From: CALDTK01 sp965215215
GTDB lineage: Bacteria > Bacteroidota > Bacteroidia > Chitinophagales > Saprospiraceae
Assembly (NCBI GenBank): GCA_965215215.1
Contig: OZ244043.1
Coordinates: 62,001 to 126,000, forward strand
Length of the DNA stretch: 64,000 nucleotides
Reading direction: 5' to 3'
Shown: in pieces, positions 50,341 to 59,145 of the stretch
How the letters are laid out: every line of letters begins with the position of its first letter
Numbering within the stretch: position 1 is the stretch's first letter
Position numbers and translations under genes: made by a program
Notes under the pieces: generated by a model
Told to the model about the DNA's origin: nothing
Database searches by the model: none
Seen by the model: the letters and a program-made list of their open reading frames with translations, nothing else

Positions 50341-51689
50341 TGGCGGCTCCGAACCGAGGGGAGCTCGTCCGCCGCAAACGGGTGCTGGTCGTTACGTACT
50401 ACTGGCCGCCCAGCGGGGGGTCGGGCGTGCAGCGCTGGCTCAAGTTCTCGCGGTACTTGCCGGAGTTTGGGTGGGACGCGACGGTGGTTACGCCCGAAAA
50501 TCCGGACTTCCCGGTCCGGGACGAGAGTCTCCTGGCCGAAGTCGGTCCGGATACGGAGGTGATCCGCCTGCCGATCTGGGAGCCTTACGCCGCCTACCGG
50601 CAGCTCACCGGCGCGAAGCCCGGCGAGAACTTCGGTGCGGGTCCCGACAAGTCGCCGAGCCTCCTGAAGCGCTTCAGCACTTGGGTGCGCGCGAACTTCT
50701 TCGTGCCCGATCCGCGGGTGTACTGGGTGCGCCCGACGGTGAAGGCGATCGCGGAGTACTTAACGCGGGCCTCGGTGGACGCGATCGTGACCACGGGTCC
50801 GCCCCACAGCGTGCACCTGATCGGGCTCGGGTTGAAGCGGCGTTTCCCCGCGCTTCCGTGGATCTTGGACGTACGCGACCCCTGGTCGCAGTTCGACGTA
50901 CACCTGGCCTTCGGTCCGGGCGCCCGCGCGCGGGCCGAGAACGAGCGGCTGGAGCGTACGTGCCTCGCGGCGGCCGACGTCGTGCTCGGGACGGCCCCGA
51001 GCATGCCGGATTCCCTCGAGCCGTTCGATAGCTCCAAGTACCGGTGCGTTACGAACGGCTACGACGAGTCGGATTTCCCGGAGGTACAGGCCGCTTCCGC
51101 GAAAACGACCGGCCGGTTTCACCTCTACCACACCGGGTTACTCAACGCGGTGCGCAACCCGGTAGCCGTGTGGGAGGCGCTGGGGCGTATGTGCGCGCAC
51201 GACGCGCGTTTTGCCGAAAGGCTGCACGTGTACCTGATCGGAACGGTGGCCGGGGAGGTACGACGAAGTCTCGCCGATCAACCCGGCCTGCGGGGGAGAT
51301 GGACCATCGAGCCCTGGATGGACCACGCGACGCTGCTCGGGCGCTACGCGGATGCCGACGCGTTTTTACTCTGCCCGAACCGGTCGGACAATGCGCGCTC
51401 GCAGATCAACGGAAAGCTGTTCGAGTACCTGGCGATGCGGCGGCCGATCTTGCACGTCGGGCCCTTCGATTCGGACAACACGCGCCTCCTAGACGAAGCG
51501 CACGCCGGCCTAACGGTGATGCCCGGCGATCGGCAGGGGATGATCGGCGCGCTCGAGCAATTGAGTGGCGGGCGTTTTAACGCAAGTGAGCACGCCTTCT
51601 CGGACCGTGTAATCCGGCGTTTCAGTCGTCGCGCTACGGCCGAACAGCTCTCCGGGGTGCTCGGGTCGGTAACCCGTGGCCCATCTTAG
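50340..51689 (+). CDS. Glycosyltransferase (GT4-like)
   Basis: The ATG at 50340 overlaps the preceding stop (TGATG) and gives 449 residues. The GT-B fold begins RVLVVTYYWPPSGGSGVQRW, a frequent start of GT4 enzymes, followed by FSRYLPEFGWDATVVTPENP and WILDVRDPWSQF. The C-terminal donor half has YHTGLLNAVRNP and GKLFEYLAMRRPILHVGP. It probably adds a sugar to a surface polysaccharide or glycolipid. A 14-base motif encodes ASAKT in the middle. Confidence 0.88.
   Translation: MAAPNRGELVRRKRVLVVTYYWPPSGGSGVQRWLKFSRYLPEFGWDATVVTPENPDFPVRDESLLAEVGPDTEVIRLPIWEPYAAYRQLTGAKPGENFGAGPDKSPSLLKRFSTWVRANFFVPDPRVYWVRPTVKAIAEYLTRASVDAIVTTGPPHSVHLIGLGLKRRFPALPWILDVRDPWSQFDVHLAFGPGARARAENERLERTCLAAADVVLGTAPSMPDSLEPFDSSKYRCVTNGYDESDFPEVQAASAKTTGRFHLYHTGLLNAVRNPVAVWEALGRMCAHDARFAERLHVYLIGTVAGEVRRSLADQPGLRGRWTIEPWMDHATLLGRYADADAFLLCPNRSDNARSQINGKLFEYLAMRRPILHVGPFDSDNTRLLDEAHAGLTVMPGDRQGMIGALEQLSGGRFNASEHAFSDRVIRRFSRRATAEQLSGVLGSVTRGPS
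51093..51106 (-). repeat. Interspersed 14-mer motif, copy 15
   Basis: GTTTTCGCGGAAGC on the minus strand. Read as A-S-A-K-T in the GT4-like gene. Confidence 0.86.
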
Positions 51690-51838
51690 CGCCACTCCTC
51701 GACTATGCACCGCAGAAAGACCATCCGACGCCACATCGATGCGCTCGACGCACGGACCCACCTGAAGATTGGCGTGCGGCGGGTACACCCGCCCAACCTA
51801 AAATCGGCCGACTTACCTCGACGAAGCTATCTCGCTCC

Positions 51839-52774
51839 TTGGATAAGCTGATCTCAGTGGTCGTCACCTACAACAGCTCCGGCTGGCTGGACAGGTGTTT
51901 CCCGCCCTTGCTGGCGTCGTCGCGTAACGCGCACACGATCGTCGTGGACAACGCTTCCGCAGACAGTACGGTCGCCGAACTGCACGAGCGGTATCCGGCC
52001 GTCGAGGTGATGGCGCAACCGAGCAACCTCGGTTTTGGGGCGGCAAATAACCTCGGTATCCGACGCGCGCTCGCGCTCGGAGCGACACACTGCCTGCTAA
52101 TCAACCACGATGCCTGGCCGCTCGACGACGCGATCGAAGTACTGGTAGAGACGGCGAACGCACACCCGGAAGCGGGGATCGTGAGTGCGTTGCACGTGCT
52201 GGTAGACGGGCGAACCCTGGATCGACCGTTCGCGGACTACCTGCTGCAAGCGGGCGTGCGCGCGACTCGGGCGGACGACGTGGCGGCGACCGACCCGTTT
52301 GCCGTACCCTTCGTCAACGCGGCCGGCTGGCTGCTTCCGCGCGCTACGTTCGAGCGGGTGGGCGGCTTCAGTCCGCTCTTCTTTCACTACGGGGAGGATC
52401 GGGACTACGCGGCGCGCGTCCACTACCACGGGCTCCGGATCCTGGTCGAACCCGCCGCGCGCATGGTGCACGCGCGTGATGCCAGGCCGTTCGGATGGAG
52501 AGAAGATGGAGCAATTCAGCTGCGGAGCATGCGCACGGGCCTCCGCTACCGACTCGCTGATCCTACCCGCAACGGATGGTCGCAGATCGCCACGGCCGGG
52601 AGGTGGTGGCTCGGCAACTTGGTTGGACTAGTCAAGGCAGGTCAGTGGCGCTACTTGCTCCCGGCCTTAGGCACCCTCGACGAGCTTAAGGCTTTAGGCG
52701 GTGAAGTGGCCACGCACCGCAAAGCGGTACGTACGGTCGGCGGCTCTTTCCTCGACCTACCGAACCGACGCTAG
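51839..52774 (+). CDS. Glycosyltransferase family 2 (rhamnosyltransferase-like)
   Basis: A TTG at 51839 starts the natural N-terminus MDKLISVVVTYNSSGWLDRC; no ATG is available. The 311 residues form a GT-A fold with VVDNASADSTV, the loop SNLGFGAANNLGIRRAL, a metal-site region LINHDAWPLD (NHD in place of a typical DxD), and the acceptor region GGFSPLFFHYGEDRDYAARV. The C-terminal helical tail is as in WbbL-like rhamnosyltransferases. The flippase gene begins two bases after its stop, so they are co-translated. A 149-bp gap separates it from the previous glycosyltransferase. Confidence 0.88.
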   Translation: MDKLISVVVTYNSSGWLDRCFPPLLASSRNAHTIVVDNASADSTVAELHERYPAVEVMAQPSNLGFGAANNLGIRRALALGATHCLLINHDAWPLDDAIEVLVETANAHPEAGIVSALHVLVDGRTLDRPFADYLLQAGVRATRADDVAATDPFAVPFVNAAGWLLPRATFERVGGFSPLFFHYGEDRDYAARVHYHGLRILVEPAARMVHARDARPFGWREDGAIQLRSMRTGLRYRLADPTRNGWSQIATAGRWWLGNLVGLVKAGQWRYLLPALGTLDELKALGGEVATHRKAVRTVGGSFLDLPNRR

Positions 52775-52775
52775 C

Positions 52776-54260
52776 ATGGGGGTCGTAATTCGTCAGGGAC
52801 TTAAAAGTACCGCCGTACAGTATGCCGGCGTAGTGATCGGAGCGGCTACGATCTTGTTCTTAGTCCCATTGGTAAGAGAAGAATACGGCCTGGTACAGGT
52901 AATGGTCGCGGCCGCAAATTTACTTGCCCCATTTGCGATGCTCGGTAGCTACGGACTGGCCGTACGCTTTTACCCGAGGTTCACGAACCCGGACGCCGGG
53001 CGACAAGGATTTTTAACGCTACTACTATTACTCTGCCTGGTTGGGAACGTACTTTTTATTAGTTTATGGCCGTGGCTCGATGGGTACATACGCAATTACT
53101 ACTTCGCCGAGATGGAGCCGGAGTATCGGCAACATCTGAGGTACTTACCTGTATTAGTCAGCTTATTTGTATTCATAAAGGTGTTAATTCAGTACGTAAG
53201 CAATTTTAGAAGAATCGTAGTCCCCACGCTACTCGAACAATTCTTATTTAAGATCACGCTTCCAACGCTATTACTCCTTTATCTTTACGGATACATAAGC
53301 ACCGGGGGAGTAGTTTGGGGGACACTCGGTAATTATACATTCGTATTGATCGGCATGATCGCCTACGCGGCTACACTGAAACAACTTAAGTTCAGCTGGC
53401 CGAGTAAGCAAATTTTTGCGGCGGGCAGGGAGATGTCGTATTTTGCCGGCTACGGTATTGCGGGGATGGTGGGCGCCATACTCGCTTTTAGTTTGGATAC
53501 GATCATGGTCGGTTCTTACCTCGGTGTAGCGGCGGTAGCGCAGTACGCTATGGCATCGTTTATCTGCGAGATAATCATGAAGCCGTACACCAACCTAAAG
53601 GCCGTGGTGGGACCGCAGGTGAGCGAGGCTTGGGCCCGGGACGATCGTGCTACGCTACAGCGGCTATACCGAAAATCTACAGATAACTTATTGCTGATCT
53701 GCGGCTATCTCTTCGGCGGTATCCTGGTGTGTTATCCGGGCTTGGTTCAGCTATCGACGAAAAGCGAGGTGCTCGCCGGTGCGTTCACCACCTTTCTGAT
53801 ACTTGGATTTGCGCGTCTGGTCGATGCTGCAACCAGCATCAACGAACACATCATCACCTACTCGAACCGCTACCAATTTAATCTGATCGCGATTCTTTTC
53901 CTGGCCGTAAGCAATGTCGTACTCAATACGGTCCTCGTTCCTCGTTACGGTATATCGGGTGCGGCTTTAGCTACACTTATCTCGGTTGGTACCTACAACA
54001 CCGTCAAAGTACTCTTTGCTGGTTTTAGTTTTAAGCTGTGGCCTTTCGGCAAAACTACGTGCCTCATTGCAGCCGCGCTCGTACTCTGCGTTTTAGCAGT
54101 ATATCTACTTCCCCTGTTTCATACCTGGTGGGTGGACATTCCCCTGCGCGGTGGGCTACTTACTTGTCTACTCGGAGCTTACGTTTGGTTTGGGGAGCCT
54201 AGCGCGGAGGCGAAAGGGATCTTGAGATCAGCGATCAGCCCGTTTAAGTCTGTATGGTAG
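52776..54260 (+). CDS. Polysaccharide flippase (Wzx/MATE-like, MOP superfamily)
   Basis: The ATG at 52776 (MGVVIRQGLKSTAVQYAGVV) gives 494 residues with about 12-14 membrane helices, the layout of lipid-linked oligosaccharide flippases. Typical segments are LVPLVREEYGLVQVMVAAAN, LAFSLDTIMVGSYLGVAAVA and VLNTVLVPRYGISGAALATL. It should move an undecaprenyl-linked sugar unit across the inner membrane, which fits the glycosyltransferases upstream. The DNA of this gene is visibly richer in A+T than the preceding genes (many TTA, ATA and GTA codons), which may reflect transfer or the membrane-protein composition. Confidence 0.88.
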   Translation: MGVVIRQGLKSTAVQYAGVVIGAATILFLVPLVREEYGLVQVMVAAANLLAPFAMLGSYGLAVRFYPRFTNPDAGRQGFLTLLLLLCLVGNVLFISLWPWLDGYIRNYYFAEMEPEYRQHLRYLPVLVSLFVFIKVLIQYVSNFRRIVVPTLLEQFLFKITLPTLLLLYLYGYISTGGVVWGTLGNYTFVLIGMIAYAATLKQLKFSWPSKQIFAAGREMSYFAGYGIAGMVGAILAFSLDTIMVGSYLGVAAVAQYAMASFICEIIMKPYTNLKAVVGPQVSEAWARDDRATLQRLYRKSTDNLLLICGYLFGGILVCYPGLVQLSTKSEVLAGAFTTFLILGFARLVDAATSINEHIITYSNRYQFNLIAILFLAVSNVVLNTVLVPRYGISGAALATLISVGTYNTVKVLFAGFSFKLWPFGKTTCLIAAALVLCVLAVYLLPLFHTWWVDIPLRGGLLTCLLGAYVWFGEPSAEAKGILRSAISPFKSVW

Positions 54261-54276
54261 CTATTACCGAGAAGCT

Positions 54277-55119
54277 TTAAAACCAAACCTTATAATCCGC
54301 TTTATCGTCGATGTTCTTATCTACGATGCAGATGCCTCGAAAGTAGTTATCGAGTGTGTAATTGATCCTCGGGTCCTTTTTCAGTTGACTCCAAGCGCGT
54401 TGCATACCCGGCGACCAGTTGATGTCGTCGAATACGAGCAGCGATTTATCCGCTAGGTGGGGGAAGAACTCCTCGAAGTACCGGACGGTCGCGTGTTCGT
54501 CGTGGTGCCCGTCGATGAAGGCGAAGTCGATTTCCCCGTGTTCGCGGAAGAGTCCCGGCAGGGTATCCTGAAATTTACCGACGGCAATCGAGAAGCGACC
54601 GAATTCCTGTTCGCTCAGGTTCTGTTTTGCGGCGGCGGCGAGGTGCGGCGAACCTTCGAGGCTGACGTACTCGCCGCCGCCATTGAGCTCGAGTGCCTGG
54701 GTACCGTAGGCGAGCGACACGCCGAGGCAAGTCCCGAGCTCGAAGCACAGCTTCGGCCTGAACTCCCGGATGAGTCGGAACATGAACTCGCCGTTCTTCG
54801 GGGAGCTCGAGGCGGTTTCGTACACGTCGCAGATCCGCGATTCACCCACGACACCCGTTTCCATCGTCTGCTCGCTGCGGGTATCGGTAGCGTCTCCGGA
54901 TCCGAAATCGAGTACGGAGATCGTCTGTTGGTTGGCTTCGTAGGAGGCCCTAAGCCGTTCTACTTTCGCGAGCGCGGCGCGTTCCTCGGCGGCCCAGAAG
55001 CCCATACGCTGCTCTTCTACGCAGTGCCGGAGCTTCGTGAACCGCGGATCTGCGCCCAGTTTGCCGGCGGTCAGTTTGCTTTGCAGTAGGTGCTTCGCCT
55101 TTCGGACGTTCGATCCCAT
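54277..55119 (-). CDS. Class I SAM-dependent methyltransferase
   Basis: 280 residues. The Rossmann-like core contains the SAM-binding loop KLCFELGTCLGVSLAYGTQA, then YVSLEGSPHLAAAAKQNL and IDFAFIDGHHDEHATVRYFE. LLVFDDINWSPGMQ follows. The histidine- and aspartate-rich IDGHHD segment and the late DDI are typical of O-methyltransferases of the CmcI/TylF type. It stands on the opposite strand between the flippase and DUF3291 genes, next to a polysaccharide cluster, so a sugar or surface substrate is possible. The divergent DUF3291 start is 36 bp away. Confidence 0.78.
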   Translation of the reverse strand: MGSNVRKAKHLLQSKLTAGKLGADPRFTKLRHCVEEQRMGFWAAEERAALAKVERLRASYEANQQTISVLDFGSGDATDTRSEQTMETGVVGESRICDVYETASSSPKNGEFMFRLIREFRPKLCFELGTCLGVSLAYGTQALELNGGGEYVSLEGSPHLAAAAKQNLSEQEFGRFSIAVGKFQDTLPGLFREHGEIDFAFIDGHHDEHATVRYFEEFFPHLADKSLLVFDDINWSPGMQRAWSQLKKDPRINYTLDNYFRGICIVDKNIDDKADYKVWF

Positions 55120-55155
55120 GGGGTGATGATACTGTACGCGCTAACGATCTGCCGG

Positions 55156-55626
55156 ATGAAGCTCGCCCAAATTAACATCGCCCGCATGCGGGCACCGCTC
55201 GAGTCCGACGAGATGTTTGAGTTTCGGGAGTTTTTAGCCCCGATCAACGTTTTGGCGGAAGCCCAATCCGGGTTCGTGTGGCGGCTCAAAGACGACGCCG
55301 GAGCGAGCGCCACCGAGGTCGAACACCCCTTCGAGGACGACATGGTGATCGTGAACATGAGCGTGTGGGACGACTACCCCAGCCTGCGCCACTTCGTGTT
55401 CGATACGGCCCACAGCTACTTCGTGCGCAGTCGGCGCAAGTGGTTCGAGCGGATGCGGGCGCCCTACGTGGCGTTGTGGTGGGTGCCGGACGAGCACGAG
55501 CCGACGCTAATTGAGGCGAAGGAGCGACTGGATTCGATTGGGGAAGTGGGGCCGGGGCCGCGGGCGTTCGTGATGGGCGGGCCTTACGATAGCGCGGGTG
55601 TCGCCTTAGGGGTAAGCGGGAGATGA
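55156..55626 (+). CDS. DUF3291 protein
   Basis: The ATG at 55156 (MKLAQINIARMRAPLESDEM) gives 156 residues. DUF3291 features are the opening LAQINIARMRAPLES, the segment GFVWRLKDDAG, NMSVWDDYPSLRHFVFDTAH and ALWWVPDEHEPTLIEAKERL. It is a small cytoplasmic alpha/beta protein of the dimeric ferredoxin-like type; the function is unknown. It overlaps the GNAT gene by four bases (ATGA). Confidence 0.85.
   Translation: MKLAQINIARMRAPLESDEMFEFREFLAPINVLAEAQSGFVWRLKDDAGASATEVEHPFEDDMVIVNMSVWDDYPSLRHFVFDTAHSYFVRSRRKWFERMRAPYVALWWVPDEHEPTLIEAKERLDSIGEVGPGPRAFVMGGPYDSAGVALGVSGR
55249..55262 (+). repeat. Interspersed 14-mer motif, copy 16
   Basis: GTTTTGGCGGAAGC on the coding strand, read as V-L-A-E-A in the DUF3291 gene, a frame used by no other copy. 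Confidence 0.88.
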
Positions 55627-56120
55627 TAGAGGGGAAATTTGCTAACCGGTCGAACTCGTCCGCCGTAATCGAACGGGTTGCGGTGGATGATCCACGCTTC
55701 TTGAAGCTCGTGAAGCGACTGGACGATGCGCTGGCCGTGGTCAACGGGGATCAGCACGATTTTTACACCCAATTCAGTCTGGCGCCTACGCTCGATTACG
55801 TAGCACTGCTGCTCGAAAGCGGCGAGCCGGCCGGTTGTGGGGGCCTTCGCCACAAGGTCGACGGAAGAACCGAGCTAAAGCGGATGTACGTACGCGAAGA
55901 GTCCCGAGGGAAAGGTTACGCAATACGGATCTTAACTCACCTCGAGCGAGCCGCTGGCGACGCTGGCTTCGATACGGTAGTACTCGAGACCGCCCACAAT
56001 CTAAAAGCTGCTAACGGCCTGTATCGACGGGCCGGATACGAGCAGATCGACAAGTTTCCTCCGTACGTGGGGAGGCCGCTGAGTGTGTGTTACGGGAAGC
56101 TACTCACTGAAGATCGCTGA
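55623..56120 (+). CDS. GNAT-family N-acetyltransferase
   Basis: 165 residues. The acetyl-CoA-binding signature is KRMYVREESRGKGYAIRILT (R-x-x-G-x-A/G type), followed by FDTVVLETAHNLKAANGLYR and RAGYEQIDKFPPY. The substrate is unknown. It is co-transcribed with the DUF3291 gene (ATGA overlap). A 14-base motif lies 10 bp after its stop. Confidence 0.88.
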   Translation: MIEGKFANRSNSSAVIERVAVDDPRFLKLVKRLDDALAVVNGDQHDFYTQFSLAPTLDYVALLLESGEPAGCGGLRHKVDGRTELKRMYVREESRGKGYAIRILTHLERAAGDAGFDTVVLETAHNLKAANGLYRRAGYEQIDKFPPYVGRPLSVCYGKLLTEDR

Positions 56121-56494
56121 GCCCCGGGGTGCTTCCGCCAAAACTCGCCGTCCGTCGAGCATCCTAGCTTCCCGGCCGGTGTTACACCATCCGATCTAGC
56201 GCTCGACTCAGGAGTATTCACTTAACCCCGTATAGACCTTTGAGATCCAGCGTTATCGCACCGTCCACGCTGCTCTACTCCGGAGCGAATCCAGCGGCTG
56301 ATACGTAAAGGTAGCATGCATGTACATACGTGTGTACCTAAGTTTACGAGCGTTCTCCTGTACCTAATAGGATAGCTGCTTATTGTGCGCACGAATGAAG
56401 CCCACCTATCCTGCCCCAGGATACCTCAACATACCCCGCGCCCTGCGCGAGACCCCCGCGTCTCCGCGAGAACTAACCCCCGCTAGCCGCCACA
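56121..56494. other. Intergenic region between the GNAT gene and trmD (convergent)
   Basis: No gene seen in 374 bp. One 14-base motif lies at the left edge. An alternating purine-pyrimidine stretch (GCATGCATGTACATACGTGT, near 56316) and a locally A+T-richer middle are the only other features. Confidence 0.6.
56131..56144 (-). repeat. Interspersed 14-mer motif, copy 17
   Basis: GTTTTGGCGGAAGC on the minus strand, non-coding, 10 bp beyond the GNAT stop. Confidence 0.88.
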
Positions 56495-57169
56495 TCACCT
56501 CAACAAATCCGGCCGCCGCACCCGCGTCCGCTCCTCCGCCCGCTCCGCGCGCCACGCCGCGATTTTGGCCTCGTGGCCGGATAACAATACCTCCGGTACC
56601 CCCCACCCCCGAAAATCTTTAGGGCGGGTATAGACCGGCGGCGCGAGCTGGTCATCCTGGAAAGAGTCGGTGAGCGCGCTCGTTTCATCGTTGAGCACAC
56701 CGGGCAAAAGCCGACCCAAAGCATCCGTGAGCACCGCCGCCGCGAGCTCACCGCCGGAGAGCACGTAGTCGCCGATGCTCAGCTCCAGCGTAACGAAATG
56801 ATCCCGGTAGCGCTGGTCGATGCCCTTGTAGTGGCCGCAGACGAGCAGCAAGTTTTGGCGCAAGCTGAGGGCATTGCACCGGGGCTGGCGCAACGGCTCA
56901 CCGTCGGGCGTGAGGTACACGACCTCATCGTACGTACGCTCGGCCTGGAGCGCCTCGGTGATGGCCACGAGGGGCTCGGGCCGGAGCACCATGCCCGCCC
57001 CACCGCCGAAGGCGTAATCGTCGAGCTGTTTGTGCTTGCCGAGGCCGTAGGCGCGCAGGTCGTGCACGTGGACCTCGAGCAAGCCCCTGTCCCGCGCGCG
57101 CTTGAGGATCGAGTGGTCGAACGGCCCGCGCAAGAGCTCGGGTTGGACGCTAACGATGTCGATTCTCAA
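56495..57169 (-). CDS. trmD: tRNA (guanine-N1-)-methyltransferase
   Basis: 224 residues of the SPOUT family. TrmD methylates G37 next to the anticodon and prevents frameshifting. Blocks seen are MRIDIVSVQPELLRGPFDHS, LDDYAFGGGAGMVLRPEPL, LTPDGEPLRQPRCNALS, VCGHYKGIDQRYRDH, the trefoil-knot ELSIGDYVLSGGELAA, and YTRPKDFRGWGVPEVLLSGH. It is downstream of an FKBP gene on the same strand (30-bp gap). Confidence 0.96.
   Translation of the reverse strand: MRIDIVSVQPELLRGPFDHSILKRARDRGLLEVHVHDLRAYGLGKHKQLDDYAFGGGAGMVLRPEPLVAITEALQAERTYDEVVYLTPDGEPLRQPRCNALSLRQNLLLVCGHYKGIDQRYRDHFVTLELSIGDYVLSGGELAAAVLTDALGRLLPGVLNDETSALTDSFQDDQLAPPVYTRPKDFRGWGVPEVLLSGHEAKIAAWRAERAEERTRVRRPDLLR
56852..56865 (+). repeat. 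Interspersed 14-mer motif, copy 18
   Basis: GTTTTGGCGCAAGC. The trmD coding strand reads L-R-Q-N. Confidence 0.88.
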
Positions 57170-57199
57170 GGGCGGCGGGTGAGTTAGCGGAAGCTAAGC

Positions 57200-57844
57200 T
57201 TAGTTAACGGAGAGGAGCTCGACGTCGAAGACGAGGGTCGCGCCGGGGGGGATGTCGGCCCCGGCACCGCGGTCGCCGTAGGCGAGGTCGCTCGGGATGT
57301 GGAAGCGGTACTTCGCGCCGGGCTTCATGAGCTGCACGCCCTCGGTCCAGCCGGGGATCACCTGGTTGAGTCCGAACGTAGCCGGCTCGCCGCGGTCCAC
57401 GGAGCTGTCGAAGACCTTGCCGTCGAGCGTTTTGCCGGTGTAGTGAACGGTGACGCTCTGGGTAGCGGTCGGACTCTCGCCGGTGCCCTCCTGAAGGACC
57501 TCGTACTGGAGCCCGGAGGTGGTCGTGGTGATCTCCGGGCGCTTGCCGTTCTCGGCGAGGTAGGTCTCCCCTTCGGCCTTCGCGGCGGAGGATTGTTCGG
57601 AGCTTGCTTTGGCCATGGAATTTTGTAGGTTTTGCTGAGCTTGGGTAACGGCCGAATCCGGGATCTCCCCTTCGCTGGCGGCCTTGAAGCCGGCGAGGAA
57701 ATCGTCGTAGCTCGTGATTTTGAGCCCCTGCGACTGTACCGATTTAGCGAGTACGATGCCGAGGCTGTGGGAGAGGGTGTCCATTTGGGCAGATGCTGTG
57801 GTGTACGTAAAGACAGACGCCGCGAGGATTGCGATCAACTTCAT
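57200..57844 (-). CDS. FKBP-type peptidyl-prolyl isomerase, FkpA/Mip-like
   Basis: 214 residues: a signal peptide (MKLIAILAASVFTYTTASAQ), an N-terminal helical dimerisation domain (LSHSLGIVLAKSVQSQGLKI ... MAKASSEQSSAAKAEGETYL) and a C-terminal FKBP domain (VTVHYTGKTLDGKVFDSSVD, VIPGWTEGVQLMKPGAKYRF, IPSDLAYGDRGAG). It should act as a periplasmic folding helper. It is upstream of trmD and divergent from the thioredoxin-fold gene. Confidence 0.92.
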   Translation of the reverse strand: MKLIAILAASVFTYTTASAQMDTLSHSLGIVLAKSVQSQGLKITSYDDFLAGFKAASEGEIPDSAVTQAQQNLQNSMAKASSEQSSAAKAEGETYLAENGKRPEITTTTSGLQYEVLQEGTGESPTATQSVTVHYTGKTLDGKVFDSSVDRGEPATFGLNQVIPGWTEGVQLMKPGAKYRFHIPSDLAYGDRGAGADIPPGATLVFDVELLSVN

Positions 57845-57942
57845 AGGGGGCGTTTTGAGGATACGCGAATGTAGTCGGGTGATTCAGGACGCCATAACGG
57901 TAGAATGGCGGGGATGTGCGGGAGCGGCTAACTTCACGGTCT

Positions 57943-58455
57943 ATGAGCCTACGTATTCGCCTTTCCGCGGCCTGTTTCCTCCTGTTCGCCGGTTTACTCT
58001 CGACGGGCGCTGGTTCGGTGGAGACGACGCCCGTCGGGGTCGAGGCGGCTAGCATCAATTGGATGAGCTGGGACGCCGCGATGAAAGCGCAAGCGAATGC
58101 GCCCAAGCGGGTGATGGTCGATGTGTACACCGACTGGAGCGGTTGGAACAAGCGCATGGACTCGAGCACCTACAAGGACCCCCGCGTGGTCGAATACATC
58201 AACGCCAATTTTTACGCGGTGAAGCTCGACGCGGAGAGCAAGAACCCGATCACTTACAAAGGCACGACGTATACCTTCGAGAAATCAGGCAATCGCGGCG
58301 TCCACGGACTGGCCGCCATGCTGCTCGACGACCGCCTCTCCTACCCCGTGATCGTGTACCTCGACGCCGAGCTGAACCGCACCATGATCAGTCCGGGCTT
58401 CAAGGATGCCGACAAGCTGTTGGCCGAACTGGAGCTGGCCAACGGCCAGAAGTAA
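57943..58455 (+). CDS. Secreted thioredoxin-fold protein lacking the CxxC motif
   Basis: The ATG at 57943 gives 170 residues with a signal peptide (LSAACFLLFAGLLSTGAG). The thioredoxin-like fold is recognised from RVMVDVYTDWSGWNKRMDSS and YINANFYAVKLDAE, with the cis-proline region LSYPVIVYLDAEL. In this family the redox centre is normally DWCGWCK. Here both cysteines are replaced (S and N), so it cannot act as a dithiol reductase. It may be a chaperone or scaffold. It is divergent from the FKBP gene and converges with the coiled-coil gene. Confidence 0.82.
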   Translation: MSLRIRLSAACFLLFAGLLSTGAGSVETTPVGVEAASINWMSWDAAMKAQANAPKRVMVDVYTDWSGWNKRMDSSTYKDPRVVEYINANFYAVKLDAESKNPITYKGTTYTFEKSGNRGVHGLAAMLLDDRLSYPVIVYLDAELNRTMISPGFKDADKLLAELELANGQK

Positions 58456-58461
58456 GCACGG

Positions 58462-59145
58462 TTAGGGAAGCAACATATCTAAGTCGCGGCGCAGGCTCTT
58501 GGCCGAGGCTACGTTGTCGGCGCGGTCGAGCCGCTTCGAGAGCGTTTGGTAGGTCGCCAAAAGCTCGTACTCGAGCACTAACTCCTCGCGGAGTGATTTC
58601 ATCCTGCGCGTTTCGGAGGGATTGGGCGTGCGCAGCTGCTCGAGGTCGCGCTCCATGGCGTTGAGCTTCCGCTCCTGACGCCATTTCTGGTCGAGTTCCT
58701 GCAGGGAGCGCAGGCTCTGGCGGTAGAAATCGACCTTCGTCCTCCGGAGTGCCAACTCCTCCTCGTAGCCGTTCAAAAGCGCGAGGCTCTTGCTCCACTG
58801 CTTCCCGCTGGCCTGCGGGTCGAGGGCTTTGAGCTCGACGATCTTGCGGTCGATGGATTTTTGCTCCTCCACCAACTTCTTGATTCTCCCCCGGGCCCGG
58901 TCCGCTCGCTCGCCGAGACGGGCTAAGAAGCGAGGTTCGCGCGATGCCCCGCTCAGGTGATTGTAGAGGGCCAGCCCCGCCCCGGCGAGTACGGTGAGCA
59001 GGATGAGCGACACGAGTACCAAAGCAACTACGCGCATGAACCACAAGGCGCGCATGAGTACGAAGATGGCCAGGGCCACGAGCAGGAGCCCCGGCCAGTA
59101 GCGTTTGACGACGTCTTCGAGGTAAGCGAGGTAACTCCTAAGCAT
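58462..59145 (-). CDS. Membrane-anchored coiled-coil protein of unknown function
   Basis: 227 residues. Two adjacent N-terminal transmembrane segments (YWPGLLLVALAIFVLMRALW and VVALVLVSLILLTVLAGAGL) are followed by about 150 residues of charged helix with heptad-like spacing (RIKKLVEEQKSIDRKIVELK ... LQELDQKWRQERKLNAMERD). No family was recognised. It overlaps the 3' end of folC by eight bases and is therefore part of the exbB-folC transcript. Confidence 0.6.
   Translation of the reverse strand: MLRSYLAYLEDVVKRYWPGLLLVALAIFVLMRALWFMRVVALVLVSLILLTVLAGAGLALYNHLSGASREPRFLARLGERADRARGRIKKLVEEQKSIDRKIVELKALDPQASGKQWSKSLALLNGYEEELALRRTKVDFYRQSLRSLQELDQKWRQERKLNAMERDLEQLRTPNPSETRRMKSLREELVLEYELLATYQTLSKRLDRADNVASAKSLRRDLDMLLP

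Noticed and set aside
51705..51851. 48-codon open frame between the two glycosyltransferase genes
   Set aside because: It is arginine- and histidine-rich, has no recognisable feature and overlaps the start of the GT2 gene.
57182..57195. Possible motif copy GAGTTAGCGGAAGC near the trmD start
   Set aside because: Two of the twelve fixed bases differ. Similar two-mismatch sites near 31085, 51574, 54045 and 62285 were also excluded.
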